A stretch of DNA of 64,000 nt from Roseiarcus sp036513315 (GCA_036513315.1 DATBZF010000080.1:10181-74180); one strand, 5' to 3'; positions 45,274 to 54,879 are shown, numbered from the stretch's first letter. Translations and numbers: made by a program. The notes: a model not told the origin generated them from the letters alone.

Positions 45274-45562
45274 TACTCCGCCTTTTGCACATCCTGAACG
45301 TCATGCCCGGCCTTATGCCGCGGCTGTCCGGTTCGGCAATACAGGTTGCAAAATCTAAGTCGTCCACAACTTTCGCGCGTCTTGCCCGGGCTTGTCCCGG
45401 GCATCCACGCCGTGCGGAAGCCGCCAACTTCAAAAGTTTCTTGCAACGGCGCGGCGTGGATGGCCGGGACAAGCCCGGCCAAGACCAGAGAGGTTCTTGT
45501 TCCCTTCAGACTTTCTCGCGTGACGGGACTTTCTCGCTCAACCCAAGCCCGGCCATGACGTC
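45274..45562. repeat. Dispersed repeat family A, copy 5
   Basis: It begins ACTCCGCCTTTTGC, the reverse complement of the family A right end, and continues with GTCATGCCCGGCCTTATGCC, TTGCCCGGGCTTGTCCCGGG and GTGCGGAAGCCGCCAACTTC, closely matching copy 3. It lies in the 579-base gap 45040-45618; the remainder (45040-45273 and 45563-45618) shows no gene. Confidence 0.78.
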
Positions 45563-45618
45563 AGAGGGCAGCGCACGAGGGGGAAGGCGCCCGCGGTGGC
45601 AGGCATTGCCGCTCGCGT

Positions 45619-47004
45619 TTAGTGCGGCTCCCACTTCGCCGGGACATAGCTGCGCATCTTGCCGGGGTTGAGCAATCCGTAGGGGTCAACCTCCGCCTTG
45701 AAGCCGAGCTGGTCGGCGTCGGCGCGGCGGTAGCGGCTGCCGTCCTCCAAAGTATAGACATGCGGATTGGCGATCATCACGCCGGCGGCTTCATAGGCGG
45801 CGATGATTTCATAGAGCCGTTCGCGGTTTTTGTAGCGCACGATCGGCAGCGCGCTGGCGGTGACATGGCCGGCGTAGCGGGAGAATTCGAGGTGGTGGAG
45901 AACCTCGTCGCCGAAAGCCGCGACCATTTCCTTGACCAGCGGCACCAGCCGGTCATGCGGGAACAGACATTGCAGGTAGGTCACGCTGCGGTCGCGTTTC
46001 AGCATGTGCAGCGTGGTGTGGTTCCAGCAATATTCGTAGAGCGGCGTTTCGCCTGGGCCTTCGCTGTTCGGCGCTTCATAGGTGATGGCGCCGCGCCCGG
46101 CGAGCGCGACGTGGAAGCTCTCCAGCGACGGCGCCGCGATCATCGCGATCAGCAGGCTCTTGCCCGGTGGACAGGCGGCGCCGAGTTCGCGAAAGTCGGC
46201 GGGGATCGGCCATGTGATCGGCGTCAGCAACTTTTTGACGATGCCGTCGGACATTGCGATCTGGCGGCCGATCTCGACCGACTCAAAAAAATCGTCGAAG
46301 GCGACGATGACGTCGATCCATTCCCAGGCCGGCGCCAGCGGCATTTCAAGCTCGGTGATGAGGCCGGTCGAGCCGAAGGCGCGGTTGATCTTCTGCGTCG
46401 CCGCGCCGCGTAGTTCGATAATGCGCGGCTCGCGCTCGAGCGTGACGACGCGCGCGGCGAGAATATTGCCGGGATCGCGCAGGCCGCCGTAAGTGATCGA
46501 GCCGACGCCGCCCGAGCCGCCGGCGACGAAGCCGCCGATCGTCGCGCTGCGCTTGGTCGAAGGATGCATGCGCAATTCCCAACCCGAGGGGCGCAAGGCG
46601 GCGTCGATGTCGTGCATTTTGGCGCCGGCCTCGACGCGCAGCACGCCGGGCTTGCTCCACAGGATGCGATTCATCGCAGAGAAGTCGATCAGCACGCCGC
46701 CATGCAGGGGAACCGCCTGGCCGTAATTGCCGGTGCCGCCGCCGCGCGGCGTCAGCGCCACATTATGCCGGGCGCAGGCGCGGGCGACGCGGATGACGTC
46801 TTCCTCGCTGCGCGGCGTGACGACGACATCGGCCGATTTGCCGGTCAGCTCGGCGTTGAGGATTGGACTGTACCAGAAGAAGTCGCGCGAGCGGCGGCGC
46901 ACCGAGGTCGGCTCGGTGACGATGGGTACGTCGCCGATGTCGGCGAGCACGGCTGCGACCGGCGCAGGAAAATCATCGCGTTCCCGCTCATCAGCAGCGG
47001 CCAC
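45619..47004 (-). CDS. FAD-linked (PCMH-type) oxidase
   Basis: 461 residues from GTG 47004, chosen because AAGGAG lies six bases upstream; ATG 47019 or TTG 47022 are alternatives. FAD-binding motifs: TPRGGGTGNYGQAVPLHGG and SATIGGFVAGGSGGVGSITYG. The C-terminal part ends DPYGLLNPGKMRSY, as in glycolate oxidase GlcD/D-lactate dehydrogenase relatives. It probably oxidises a hydroxy acid or aldonic compound. It follows the GntR gene on the same strand, 45 bases away, so the two are likely cotranscribed. Confidence 0.84.
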   Translation of the reverse strand: MAAADERERDDFPAPVAAVLADIGDVPIVTEPTSVRRRSRDFFWYSPILNAELTGKSADVVVTPRSEEDVIRVARACARHNVALTPRGGGTGNYGQAVPLHGGVLIDFSAMNRILWSKPGVLRVEAGAKMHDIDAALRPSGWELRMHPSTKRSATIGGFVAGGSGGVGSITYGGLRDPGNILAARVVTLEREPRIIELRGAATQKINRAFGSTGLITELEMPLAPAWEWIDVIVAFDDFFESVEIGRQIAMSDGIVKKLLTPITWPIPADFRELGAACPPGKSLLIAMIAAPSLESFHVALAGRGAITYEAPNSEGPGETPLYEYCWNHTTLHMLKRDRSVTYLQCLFPHDRLVPLVKEMVAAFGDEVLHHLEFSRYAGHVTASALPIVRYKNRERLYEIIAAYEAAGVMIANPHVYTLEDGSRYRRADADQLGFKAEVDPYGLLNPGKMRSYVPAKWEPH

Positions 47005-47049
47005 ATTCGTCTCCTTCATCAATGGCCAGCGCCGAGGCGGCGGCGCGCC

Positions 47050-47787
47050 TCAGCCGGCGATTCTGGCGGCCGCCGGCTGTTTGTCGAGCGCGGTGAGAAC
47101 GCGCAGGCGCGACAATTCGAGGAGTCGGCGCATCGCATCGGAGGCCGCCTCGCCGCGCCTCGCAAGAATGGCGCCGAGGACGGCCTCATAGGGCTCCATC
47201 TCCATCGCCGGCCGGCCGGGGCCTTTCTGGGTCAGCGCGAAGGAGACGCGCAGGGCGGTCTTGACGGCGCCGCCGATCGTCACGAACAGGCCGTTATGGG
47301 TGGCGGCGATGATGGCGAGGTGGAAATCAGTTTCGGCGCTGGCCGCCAAAGCCGGCGTCTGCAATGTCGACAGCATGTCGGCATAGCAGCGATGGATCAG
47401 TTCGAGATCGTCCTTGGCGCCGTCGCGCGCGGCGAGATAGCAGGCGCGCGGCTCGAAACATTGGCGCATCTCGTAAAGGTCCTCGACGATGCGATTGTCG
47501 AACTGGGCGTTGAGGCGCCATGACAGAACGTCGGGATCGAGCAGGTTCCAGTTGACGAAGGGCAGCACGCGGGTGCCGACTTTCGGGCCGACTTCAAGCA
47601 ATCGTTTGGCGGCGAGGTTTTTCACCGCCTCGCGAATGGTCGAACGGCTGACGCCATAGGCCTGGCACAATTCGCTTTCGATCGGCAGGGAATCGCCGGG
47701 GGCGAATTCGCCCGACACAATGCGCGTGCCGATGATGCGCGCGACCTGGGCGCTCATCGTGCTGACCGAATTGTTTCGCTCAAACAT
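47050..47787 (-). CDS. GntR-family (FCD/FadR-type) transcriptional regulator
   Basis: 245 residues. The winged helix-turn-helix at about 10-75 (GDSLPIESELCQAYGVSRSTIREAVK) is followed by an FCD effector domain with DLYEMRQCFEP, HLAIIAATHN and LLELSRLRVL. FCD-type GntR proteins often bind sugar acids or other carboxylates. It is divergent from the sugar ABC operon and likely controls both directions through the dyad at 47847. GGGGAG lies five bases before the ATG. Confidence 0.9.
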   Translation of the reverse strand: MFERNNSVSTMSAQVARIIGTRIVSGEFAPGDSLPIESELCQAYGVSRSTIREAVKNLAAKRLLEVGPKVGTRVLPFVNWNLLDPDVLSWRLNAQFDNRIVEDLYEMRQCFEPRACYLAARDGAKDDLELIHRCYADMLSTLQTPALAASAETDFHLAIIAATHNGLFVTIGGAVKTALRVSFALTQKGPGRPAMEMEPYEAVLGAILARRGEAASDAMRRLLELSRLRVLTALDKQPAAARIAG

Positions 47788-47819
47788 TTTCTCCCCCGGC
47801 GCGAAGCCTTATGCGACTC

Positions 47820-47848
47820 TTGACACCGCCGCTATCGATTTGTAACGT
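47820..47848 (+). promoter_or_regulatory. Candidate sigma-70 promoter of the sugar ABC operon
   Basis: TTGACA at 47820-47825 and TAACGT at 47843-47848 are separated by 17 bases. It is correctly oriented for the TTG start at 47899. The -10 match is weak; this is a visual prediction. Confidence 0.45.
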
Positions 47849-47868
47849 CTATTCATCTTATCATAGAC
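47847..47868. promoter_or_regulatory. Candidate GntR operator (GTCTAT-N10-ATAGAC)
   Basis: GTCTAT at 47847-47852 and its exact complement ATAGAC at 47863-47868 flank a 10-base AT-rich spacer. The dyad overlaps the predicted -10 and start region of the ABC operon promoter and lies 60 bases from the GntR start, the expected place for autoregulation and repression. Confidence 0.5.
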
Positions 47869-47898
47869 AATCAAAAATACGAACAGGGCGGAACGACA

Positions 47899-48993
47899 TT
47901 GAGTTCAATCGAGATTGACAGGGTCTCGAAGCGATTCGGCTCGGTCGAAGTCATTTCCGAACTCTCGCTCCGCATCGAATCGGGTGAATTCATTGCTTTT
48001 CTCGGCGCTTCCGGCTGCGGCAAGACCACGCTGCTGCGCATGATCGCCGGCCTCGAGGCCATCAATTCCGGGCAAATCCGCATCGGCGGCGAGCGCGTCG
48101 ACCATCTGCCGCCGGGCGCGCGCGGCGTCGCCATGGTGTTCCAGCATTACGCGCTTTATCCGCATATGACGATCTACGAGAACATGGCGTTCGGGCTGAA
48201 GAACATCGGCGTCGCCTCGGCGGCGATCGACCAGCGCATTCGGCAGGCCGCAAAAATCCTCGAAATAGAGCCGCTGCTGGCGCGCAAGCCCGGCCAGCTC
48301 TCCGGCGGCCAGCGCCAGCGCGTGGCGATCGGGCGGGCGCTCGTCAAGGACCCCAAGGCGTTCCTGTTCGACGAGCCTCTGTCCAATCTCGACGCTGCGC
48401 TACGCGTCCGCACCCGCGTCGAGCTCGCCCGTCTCCATCAGCAGACGCGGGCGACAACGATTTTCGTCACCCATGACCAGGTCGAGGCGATGACGCTGGC
48501 CGGGCGCATCGTCGTGATGAACGCGCGCAGAATAGAGCAGATCGGCACGCCCATGGAAATCTACGGACGCCCGGCGAGTGAATTTGTCGCGCGTTTCGTC
48601 GGCTCGCCGCCGATGAATTTTCTGCCGGTCAGCGTGGCGGACCAGGGCGCCGCGGCGCTCATCACGCTGGCCGGCGGCGTCGAACTGCAGACCTATATCG
48701 CGCGCGAGGATTTGCCGTCGGCTGGGCCGATGCGGCTCGGCATACGCGCGGAAGCCATTCGCCTTGACGCCGAGGGCGCGCTGCCCGGTACGGTCGAAGT
48801 CGTCGAGCGACTCGGCGATCGGACCCATTTGCACGTGCGGCTCGCCGATGATTCCACTTTGATCGCCGAGGATGTCGGCCATAGCCGCGCGGCGCCGGGC
48901 GACAGCGTCAAGCTGCGCGTCGATCCGGGCCAGGCGCATCTCTTCGACTCGGAGGGCCGCGGCTATCGCGCCAAAGCGGAGGCGGGCCGATGA
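47899..48993 (+). CDS. Sugar ABC transporter ATP-binding protein, UgpC/MalK-like
   Basis: 364 residues from a TTG. Walker A GASGCGKTT, signature LSGGQRQRVAIGRAL, Walker B AFLFDEPLSNLDAALR, switch histidine in FVTHDQVEAMTLAGRI, then a C-terminal TOBE/MalK regulatory domain (about 235-355). It energises the two permeases encoded next, overlapping the first by four bases. Confidence 0.92.
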   Translation: MSSIEIDRVSKRFGSVEVISELSLRIESGEFIAFLGASGCGKTTLLRMIAGLEAINSGQIRIGGERVDHLPPGARGVAMVFQHYALYPHMTIYENMAFGLKNIGVASAAIDQRIRQAAKILEIEPLLARKPGQLSGGQRQRVAIGRALVKDPKAFLFDEPLSNLDAALRVRTRVELARLHQQTRATTIFVTHDQVEAMTLAGRIVVMNARRIEQIGTPMEIYGRPASEFVARFVGSPPMNFLPVSVADQGAAALITLAGGVELQTYIAREDLPSAGPMRLGIRAEAIRLDAEGALPGTVEVVERLGDRTHLHVRLADDSTLIAEDVGHSRAAPGDSVKLRVDPGQAHLFDSEGRGYRAKAEAGR

Positions 48994-49910
48994 CCGCGAC
49001 CGCCGAGCGCGCCGCCGTTTCGCGCCGGGCGCAGGCCGGCGGCGCGCGCATCGGGGCGGACTGGCGCAATGGTCTGTTCATCGCGCCGTTCCTGATCATC
49101 TATTTCGGCATGCTGGTCTATCCGCTGTTCCGCGGCATGTGGGTCAGCCTGCAGGAATTCGACATGTTCGATCAATCGGCGAGCTTCAAAGGCCTCGCCA
49201 ATTTCAAACGCCTGCTCGGCGACGCGATTTTCCTCGGCACGGTGCGCAACACTTTCCTGTTCGTGCTGATGACGGTTCCCGCTTTCGTCATCATCGGCCT
49301 CGTGCTGGCCCTGGCGCTCAATCGCGAAGGGCGCACGGGCGCAACGCTGCGCGCGGTGTTCTTCGGCGCTTCGGTGCTTTCCGTCACCATCGTCACGATC
49401 ATCTGGAAGATCATGTATCTGCCAAATATCGGGCTGATCTCGCATGTCCTCGCATTGTTCGGCATCGCCCCTATCCCGTTTCTGACCAATCAGGATCTGG
49501 CGCTCCCGGCGATCGCCGCCACCACGGTCTGGTGGATCATCGGCCTGCCGATGATGCTGTTTCTGGCGGCGCTGCAACAGATTCCCGGCGATCTCTACGA
49601 AGCGGCGGCGCTCGACAATGCCGGCCGATGGCGATCGCTGTGGTCGATCACCTTGCCGTCGATCCGGCGAACCCTGGTCGTCGTCGTCATTTACGAGATC
49701 GTCGCGCAATTCCAGCTCTTCGGCCAGTCATGGCTGCTGACGCGCGGCGGCCCCAACAATATGTCGCGCTCGATCGTGCTGTTCATCTACGAGACCGGCT
49801 TCCGCGACTGGAATCTCGGCTATGCCGCCGCCGCTTCAGAAGTGCTGTTCCTTTTGATGGCGATCGCGGCGATGGCGCAATATATCGCCTCGCGCCGCAA
49901 GGAGGCCTGA
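48990..49910 (+). CDS. Sugar ABC transporter permease, MalF/UgpA-like
   Basis: 306 residues with six membrane segments. The cytoplasmic EAA loop reads EAAALDNAGRWRSLWSITLPSI. The soluble N-terminal 20 residues are polar. ATGA overlap with the ATPase gene upstream; AAGGAGG near its 3' end serves the next gene. Confidence 0.91.
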   Translation: MTATAERAAVSRRAQAGGARIGADWRNGLFIAPFLIIYFGMLVYPLFRGMWVSLQEFDMFDQSASFKGLANFKRLLGDAIFLGTVRNTFLFVLMTVPAFVIIGLVLALALNREGRTGATLRAVFFGASVLSVTIVTIIWKIMYLPNIGLISHVLALFGIAPIPFLTNQDLALPAIAATTVWWIIGLPMMLFLAALQQIPGDLYEAAALDNAGRWRSLWSITLPSIRRTLVVVVIYEIVAQFQLFGQSWLLTRGGPNNMSRSIVLFIYETGFRDWNLGYAAAASEVLFLLMAIAAMAQYIASRRKEA

Positions 49911-49915
49911 GAGCC

Positions 49916-50761
49916 ATGGCGCGCACGGGCACTATCGCAGGGCGCGGCTTTGGCGACCGCGTCATTCTCGGCGCCGTGATTTTTCTGGCGTTTCTCTGGG
50001 TCGTCCCGGTGCTGTGGGTGCTGATCCTGTCGTTCAAGGCCAATAGCGAATTGATGCTGTCGACCGGCAGCGCCTTCCGATTGCCCTACACGCTGAAGAA
50101 CTATTCCGACACTATCGCCACATCGGGCGTGTTTCGCTGGTTTTTCAACAGCGTCGTCGTGGCGAGCCTCAACACTTTAGCGACGCTCATTCTCGCTTCG
50201 CTCGCCGGCTATGGGTTCGCCCGGACTGAGTTCCCCTTCAAGAACATCATCTTCGTCATCGTACTGCTGGGCCTGGCGATCCCCGAGCAGGCGGTGATCA
50301 TCGCGCGTCATCAGATGTTCACCGACTGGAAGATGCACAACACTTATCTCGCGCTGATCCTGCCGGGGCTCTCCAACGCGTTCGGCGTCTTCCTGATGAC
50401 CCAATATTTCCGCTCGATTCCGAGGGATATCGACGAGGCGGCGATGCTCGACAATGCCTCGCGGTTCAAGATTTTCTGGAAAGTGCTGCTGCCGCTGACC
50501 GTGCCGGCGCAGGCGACGCTCGGCATTTTCACCTTCCTCGCCTGCTGGAACGATTACCTCTGGCCGCTGATCTCGGCAACCAAGCCGGAAATGTTCACGC
50601 TGACCATCGGCATCGCTTCGACGCAAACCAATTTCGCGCAATCGGAGGGGCTCGGATTCCTGATGGCGCAAGCGGTGTTCGCAGGGCTGCCGGTGTTCGT
50701 CGTCTATCTGTTTTTCCAGCGCTACATCATCCAGGCGGTCGCCGGCGCGGCGATCCGCTAG
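49916..50761 (+). CDS. Sugar ABC transporter permease, MalG/UgpE-like
   Basis: 281 residues with six membrane segments. The EAA loop is DEAAMLDNASRFKIFWKVLLP. ATG 49916 follows AAGGAGG at 49899-49905; an open frame extending further upstream is the shadow of the MalF-like gene. With the MalF-like protein it forms the membrane channel. Confidence 0.91.
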   Translation: MARTGTIAGRGFGDRVILGAVIFLAFLWVVPVLWVLILSFKANSELMLSTGSAFRLPYTLKNYSDTIATSGVFRWFFNSVVVASLNTLATLILASLAGYGFARTEFPFKNIIFVIVLLGLAIPEQAVIIARHQMFTDWKMHNTYLALILPGLSNAFGVFLMTQYFRSIPRDIDEAAMLDNASRFKIFWKVLLPLTVPAQATLGIFTFLACWNDYLWPLISATKPEMFTLTIGIASTQTNFAQSEGLGFLMAQAVFAGLPVFVVYLFFQRYIIQAVAGAAIR

Positions 50762-50831
50762 CAGCGGGAGAAAACAAACCAGCGTTTTGGCCAGGCGCGG
50801 GGGTGATGCAAAGGCCGCAACGGAGGAAAGC

Positions 50832-52154
50832 ATGAAAATTCTATCGACTATTTTATTGGCGGGCGTCGCCCTCGCAGGCAGCGTCGCCGCGGCGAGCGCG
50901 GCGGATAAAACTGAGATTTCCGTCTCGCGGTTCTTCGGCGCCTGCGAAGCCGATTACGGCAGCGTCACCGATGTCGCCAAAGCCAACGGCGAATGCGGCA
51001 TCATCACCGCGCTGATCAACAAGTTCAACGCCGACAGTCCCGATACCCATGTCAAGGTGGATATCGTCGAATGGCCAGGCTACGACCAGCTCACCGCACG
51101 CATCCGCTCCGGCGAGCCGCCGACGATTTCCGTCATGCATGAAGCGGTCATCTCAGACTATTCCTCACATGGCCTGCTGGAGCCGCTCGACAAGGGCCTG
51201 AAGGCGGCCGGCGTCGATACAGCGGACTTTACCGAGGCCGCCAAGGCCGGCGTCACCAAGGACGGGCAGATCTACGCCTTGCCGTTCGATACGCATACCT
51301 GGCTCTGGCACATCAATCTCAATCTCTTCAAACAGGCCGGACTGATCGACGCCTCGGGCAATGCGATATTGCCGAAATCGGCCGACGAGCTTCTCGCACA
51401 GGCCAAACAGTTCAAGGAGAAGACCGGCAAGCCCTATTTCGTCTCGACGCTGGCCAATGAAAAGGCTTTCTACTATCGCACTTTCGAGACGCTGCTCTAT
51501 CAGCAGAATTCCAATTTCTTCGCCGACCCGACCAAGATTTCGCTGGTGACGCCCGAGGGCAAGACAGCGCTGACGCTGCTCAAGACAATCTTCGACAAGG
51601 ATTACACCACCAAGAACGAGGACTATGCGGCCTCGGTGGCCGGCTTCTCGAGCGGCGAAGGCGGTGTTTTCATCTGCGGGACGTGGCTCGTCAACAGCTA
51701 TGACGAAGAAGCCAAGAAGCCCGGCAAACCGCTCTCCGGCGGCTATGCCGTCGCGCCTTTCCCGCAATTATATGCCGGCAGCAACAAGGTTTGGGCCGAC
51801 GGCCATAGCTGGGTGATCCTGAAAGCCAATCTTAGCGACGCGCAGCGGAAGTCCGCTTATGAGTTCCTCAAATTCCTGTGGGACAACGATTTCCAATGGG
51901 CGCGCACCGGCCATCTGCCGACCAGCCAGAAGATTCTCGCCAGCGCGGAATTCCTGGCGCTGCCGTTCCGCAAGGCGCTGGCGCCGCTGGCTGAGAGCGG
52001 CACGGCGTTGCCCGCCGGCGTCAAGCGCCAGTTCAGCGCGCAGGACATGGAAGGCGAGGAAATCGCCGCCGCCATGCGCGGCGACAAGAGCGTCGACGAT
52101 GCGCTGAGCTCCGCGCAGGATCGCATCAATACGCTGCTCGCCAACGCGAAGTAG
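50832..52154 (+). CDS. Sugar ABC transporter substrate-binding protein
   Basis: 440 residues. Signal peptide ILSTILLAGVALAGSVAAASA with cleavage near residue 23. Family 1 solute-binding fold: ITALINKFNADSPDTHVKVD, YALPFDTHTWLWHINLNLFK, FSSGEGGVFICGTW. GGAGGA lies before ATG 50832. It delivers a sugar or oligosaccharide to the MalFGK-like complex; the arabinofuranosidase downstream suggests an arabinose-containing ligand. Confidence 0.9.
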   Translation: MKILSTILLAGVALAGSVAAASAADKTEISVSRFFGACEADYGSVTDVAKANGECGIITALINKFNADSPDTHVKVDIVEWPGYDQLTARIRSGEPPTISVMHEAVISDYSSHGLLEPLDKGLKAAGVDTADFTEAAKAGVTKDGQIYALPFDTHTWLWHINLNLFKQAGLIDASGNAILPKSADELLAQAKQFKEKTGKPYFVSTLANEKAFYYRTFETLLYQQNSNFFADPTKISLVTPEGKTALTLLKTIFDKDYTTKNEDYAASVAGFSSGEGGVFICGTWLVNSYDEEAKKPGKPLSGGYAVAPFPQLYAGSNKVWADGHSWVILKANLSDAQRKSAYEFLKFLWDNDFQWARTGHLPTSQKILASAEFLALPFRKALAPLAESGTALPAGVKRQFSAQDMEGEEIAAAMRGDKSVDDALSSAQDRINTLLANAK

Positions 52155-52164
52155 CAAAACCCGG

Positions 52165-52186
52165 GGCCGGCCCGACGCGGCCGGCC
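52165..52186 (+). terminator. Hairpin after the binding-protein gene
   Basis: GGCCGGCC at 52165-52172 pairs with GGCCGGCC at 52179-52186 around the loop CGACGC; CTCACTTTT follows. Located 10 bases after the binding-protein stop and before the GH51 gene, it may partly stop transcription or protect the upstream mRNA, raising binding-protein levels. Confidence 0.5.
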
Positions 52187-52247
52187 TCTCACTTTTCCGC
52201 CCGGTGTCACCGACCGCAAAACCCTAGCAGATTGTCTGGAAAACCTC

Positions 52248-53759
52248 ATGCCCGCAGCCCGCCTGATTGTTGATCGCGACTTCGCCATTTCGGACATCGA
52301 CCGCCGCATATTTGGATCGTTCGTCGAACATATGGGCCGCTGCGTCTATACCGGCATATTCGAGCCCGGCCACCCTACCGCCGATGCACAAGGCTTCCGC
52401 CAGGATGTCGCCGATCTGACGAAAGAGCTCGGCGTCACCATCGTGCGCTATCCCGGCGGCAATTTTCTCTCAGGGTACAATTGGGAGGACGGCGTCGGCC
52501 CGGTCGACAAGCGTCCGCGCCGGCTCGACCTTGCCTGGTTCTCGACCGAGACCAATGCGTTCGGGACCAATGAATTCGTCGACTGGACGCGCAAGGTCGG
52601 CGTCGAGCCGATGTTCGGCGTCAATCTCGGCACGCGCGGCATTGATGAGGCGCGCCGCTTCATCGAATATTGCAACCATCCCGGCGGCACCGAACTCTCC
52701 GACCTCCGCCGAGCGCATGGCTATGAAAAGCCGCATGACATCAAGTTCTGGTGCCTCGGCAATGAAATGGACGGGCCCTGGCAGATCGGCGCCAAGACCG
52801 CTCAGGAATATGGCCGGCTCGCCCATGAGACCGCGAAAGCGATGCGCTGGGTCGATCCCTCGATCGAGCTGGCCGCCTGCGGCTCGTCAAACCGCGAAAT
52901 GGCGACTTACGCGCGCTGGGAATATGAAGTGCTCGGCCATTGTTTCGACCATGTCGACTTCATTTCGCTGCACACTTATTTCATGAATCCGCATGACTCG
53001 ACCGAGGAGTTTCTCGGCAATATCGAGCTGCTCGATTTCTTCATCAAAGAAGTCATCGCCATCGCCGACGCGGTCGCCGCCACGCGGCGCTCGCCCAAAC
53101 GCATCATGCTGTCGCTCGACGAATGGAACGTCTGGTACAAGGCGCGCTCGCACTCAGACCTGCGCAAGCCCGGCTGGCCGGAGCACCCGCCGCTGATCGA
53201 GGAAGTCTACAATACCGAGGATGCGCTGCTGGTCGGCGGCGCGCTGATCACGCTGCTCAACAATGCCGATAGGGTGAAGACCGCCTGTATCGCGCAACTC
53301 GTGAACATCATCGGCCCGATCATGACCGAGCCCGGCGGGCCGGCCTGGCGGCAGACGATTTTCCATCCCTTCGCGCTGACGACGCGCTATGCGCAGGGCA
53401 GGGTGCTCCGCACATTGGCGAGTTCGCCGACCTATGCCGGCAAGGCTTCGCCTGAAATGCCCTATCTGCACGCCTGCGTCACCGAGGACGAGGCGACCGG
53501 CCAGATCGTCATTTTCGCGCTGAACCGCCATTTGCGCGAGGAAATGGAGCTCGAAGTGATCCTGCGCGGCTTCGGCGAGGATCGCCGCGTCATCGACGCG
53601 CAGCAGGTCACCCATCCCAATATGAAGGCGGTGAACACCAAGGACGATCCCGACAATGTCGCGCCGCATCCGATCGGAGGCGTGTCGATCGACGGACGCA
53701 CGCTGAAGGCGAAGCTCGCGGCAGGCTCGTGGAACGTGATCGTCACCGGCGCGGCGTGA
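52248..53759 (+). CDS. Alpha-L-arabinofuranosidase, GH51
   Basis: 503 residues. The acid/base E173 lies in FWCLGNEMDGPWQ and the nucleophile E292 in SLDEWNVWY, the GH51 positions. IFGSFVEHMGRCVYTGIFEP at the start and VRYPGGNFLSGYNWEDGVGP are typical; the C-terminal part is the usual beta-sandwich. No signal peptide, so it would release arabinose from imported oligosaccharides in the cytoplasm. It is last in the sugar operon, 93 bases after the binding protein. Confidence 0.93.
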   Translation: MPAARLIVDRDFAISDIDRRIFGSFVEHMGRCVYTGIFEPGHPTADAQGFRQDVADLTKELGVTIVRYPGGNFLSGYNWEDGVGPVDKRPRRLDLAWFSTETNAFGTNEFVDWTRKVGVEPMFGVNLGTRGIDEARRFIEYCNHPGGTELSDLRRAHGYEKPHDIKFWCLGNEMDGPWQIGAKTAQEYGRLAHETAKAMRWVDPSIELAACGSSNREMATYARWEYEVLGHCFDHVDFISLHTYFMNPHDSTEEFLGNIELLDFFIKEVIAIADAVAATRRSPKRIMLSLDEWNVWYKARSHSDLRKPGWPEHPPLIEEVYNTEDALLVGGALITLLNNADRVKTACIAQLVNIIGPIMTEPGGPAWRQTIFHPFALTTRYAQGRVLRTLASSPTYAGKASPEMPYLHACVTEDEATGQIVIFALNRHLREEMELEVILRGFGEDRRVIDAQQVTHPNMKAVNTKDDPDNVAPHPIGGVSIDGRTLKAKLAAGSWNVIVTGAA

Positions 53760-53863
53760 GGCGGGGTTTTGGCCATTATGGCCGGGCTTGTTCACATAGA
53801 CGCAAACTTAGTCGTTCTGCTCCGTCTTGGGGATTGGCAAGCGCTGCAGGATGAGACCGAAAT

Positions 53864-53996
53864 GTCGCGCCGCCCCTCATCCGTCATGCTCCGCATGACA
53901 CCTTCTCCCGCTTCGCGAGAGAAGGAAGACGCGCGCCCCTTCTCTCGCGAAGCGGGAGAAGGTGGTCGGCGGAGCCGACCGGATGAGGGGCGGCGC
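53864..53996. repeat. REP-like repeat family B, copy 4 (complete hairpin)
   Basis: The most complete copy: outer arms CGCCGCCCCTCATCC / GGATGAGGGGCGGCG and inner arms ACCTTCTCCCGCTTCGCGAG / CTCGCGAAGCGGGAGAAGGT. It sits between the convergent GH51 and PhnD-like genes, a natural place for a bidirectional terminator. Confidence 0.85.
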
Positions 53997-54018
53997 AAGC
54001 CTCTAGGCCCGGGGCCAC

Positions 54019-54837
54019 TCACGCGAGCGTCGGATAGCCCGCCGCGATCGCTTCGCGCTCAAGCTGCGCGACGCGCTCGTAATCCGCATCGCCGAGTATT
54101 TCTGCGCCGATAAGCCCGGCCGTCCGGCGCGCTTGCGCGAGCGCCGGGTCCTTCAGCGTCGCAAAGAGCGCAGCGCGGACGGCGCCGAGATGGGACTCGC
54201 CAAGGACGGCGCTGATGATGAAGGGGAGCGCCGGCGTCGCCGGGCTTTCGGCGATCGCCTCGACATTCTCGCAGAGCTCCGGCCGGCCCCGTTGCAGCAG
54301 CGCGAGGCTCACGCAATCGATCGCGGCGATATCGGCCGCGCCTGCGCTCACCGCCGCAAGGCTCGCTTCATGCGAGCCGGTGAGGAGAACTTCGGAGAAG
54401 AATGGGCGCCCCTGCGCGAACGGCGCGATCGCCACGCGAAACAGGTTCATGCCGCTATTGCTGTCGCGGCCGTTGATCGCCGCGCGGGCGCCGGCGAAAT
54501 CGACGAGCGTGGCGCGCGCTCGTGTTTTGTGGGCGATGATGACGCTGCGGTGCGAGGAGCCTTGGCAACCGGGAAAAGCATAGATCGGCGTCGCCACGAG
54601 CACAGCCTTGCCGCTGAGATGCGTGACATAGGGATAGCCGCAGGTCTGGCCGAAGATCAGGTTGGGATCGCGCCAGATCTGATGGAGATCCAAACCGCGC
54701 GTGAGCTTCGAAGGCGCATCGATTCCCGCTTCGCGCAAGCGCGCGGACATGGCGGCCCATAGCGCATCATTCGCTTTGGCGGTCCAGGGGAAGTCATACA
54801 TGCCGAGAGAGGCGATGAGCGCGGATGAAGCAGTCAC
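54019..54837 (-). CDS. PhnD/SsuA-like periplasmic substrate-binding domain protein
   Basis: 272 residues from GTG 54837, giving TASSALIASLGMYDFPW, the usual start of this family; ATG 54801 is an alternative. Characteristic segments: LIFGQTCGYPYVTHLSG, VATPIYAFPGCQG, NGRDSNSGMNL, GSHEASLAAVSAGAADIAAIDCVS. PhnD-type folds bind phosphonate or similar oxyanions. No signal peptide and no transporter genes are nearby, so the ligand and location are unclear. Confidence 0.78.
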   Translation of the reverse strand: MTASSALIASLGMYDFPWTAKANDALWAAMSARLREAGIDAPSKLTRGLDLHQIWRDPNLIFGQTCGYPYVTHLSGKAVLVATPIYAFPGCQGSSHRSVIIAHKTRARATLVDFAGARAAINGRDSNSGMNLFRVAIAPFAQGRPFFSEVLLTGSHEASLAAVSAGAADIAAIDCVSLALLQRGRPELCENVEAIAESPATPALPFIISAVLGESHLGAVRAALFATLKDPALAQARRTAGLIGAEILGDADYERVAQLEREAIAAGYPTLA

Positions 54838-54879
54838 GGCGCGTCCGCGCGCAGACCGACATGAGATGCACTCTCGTCG

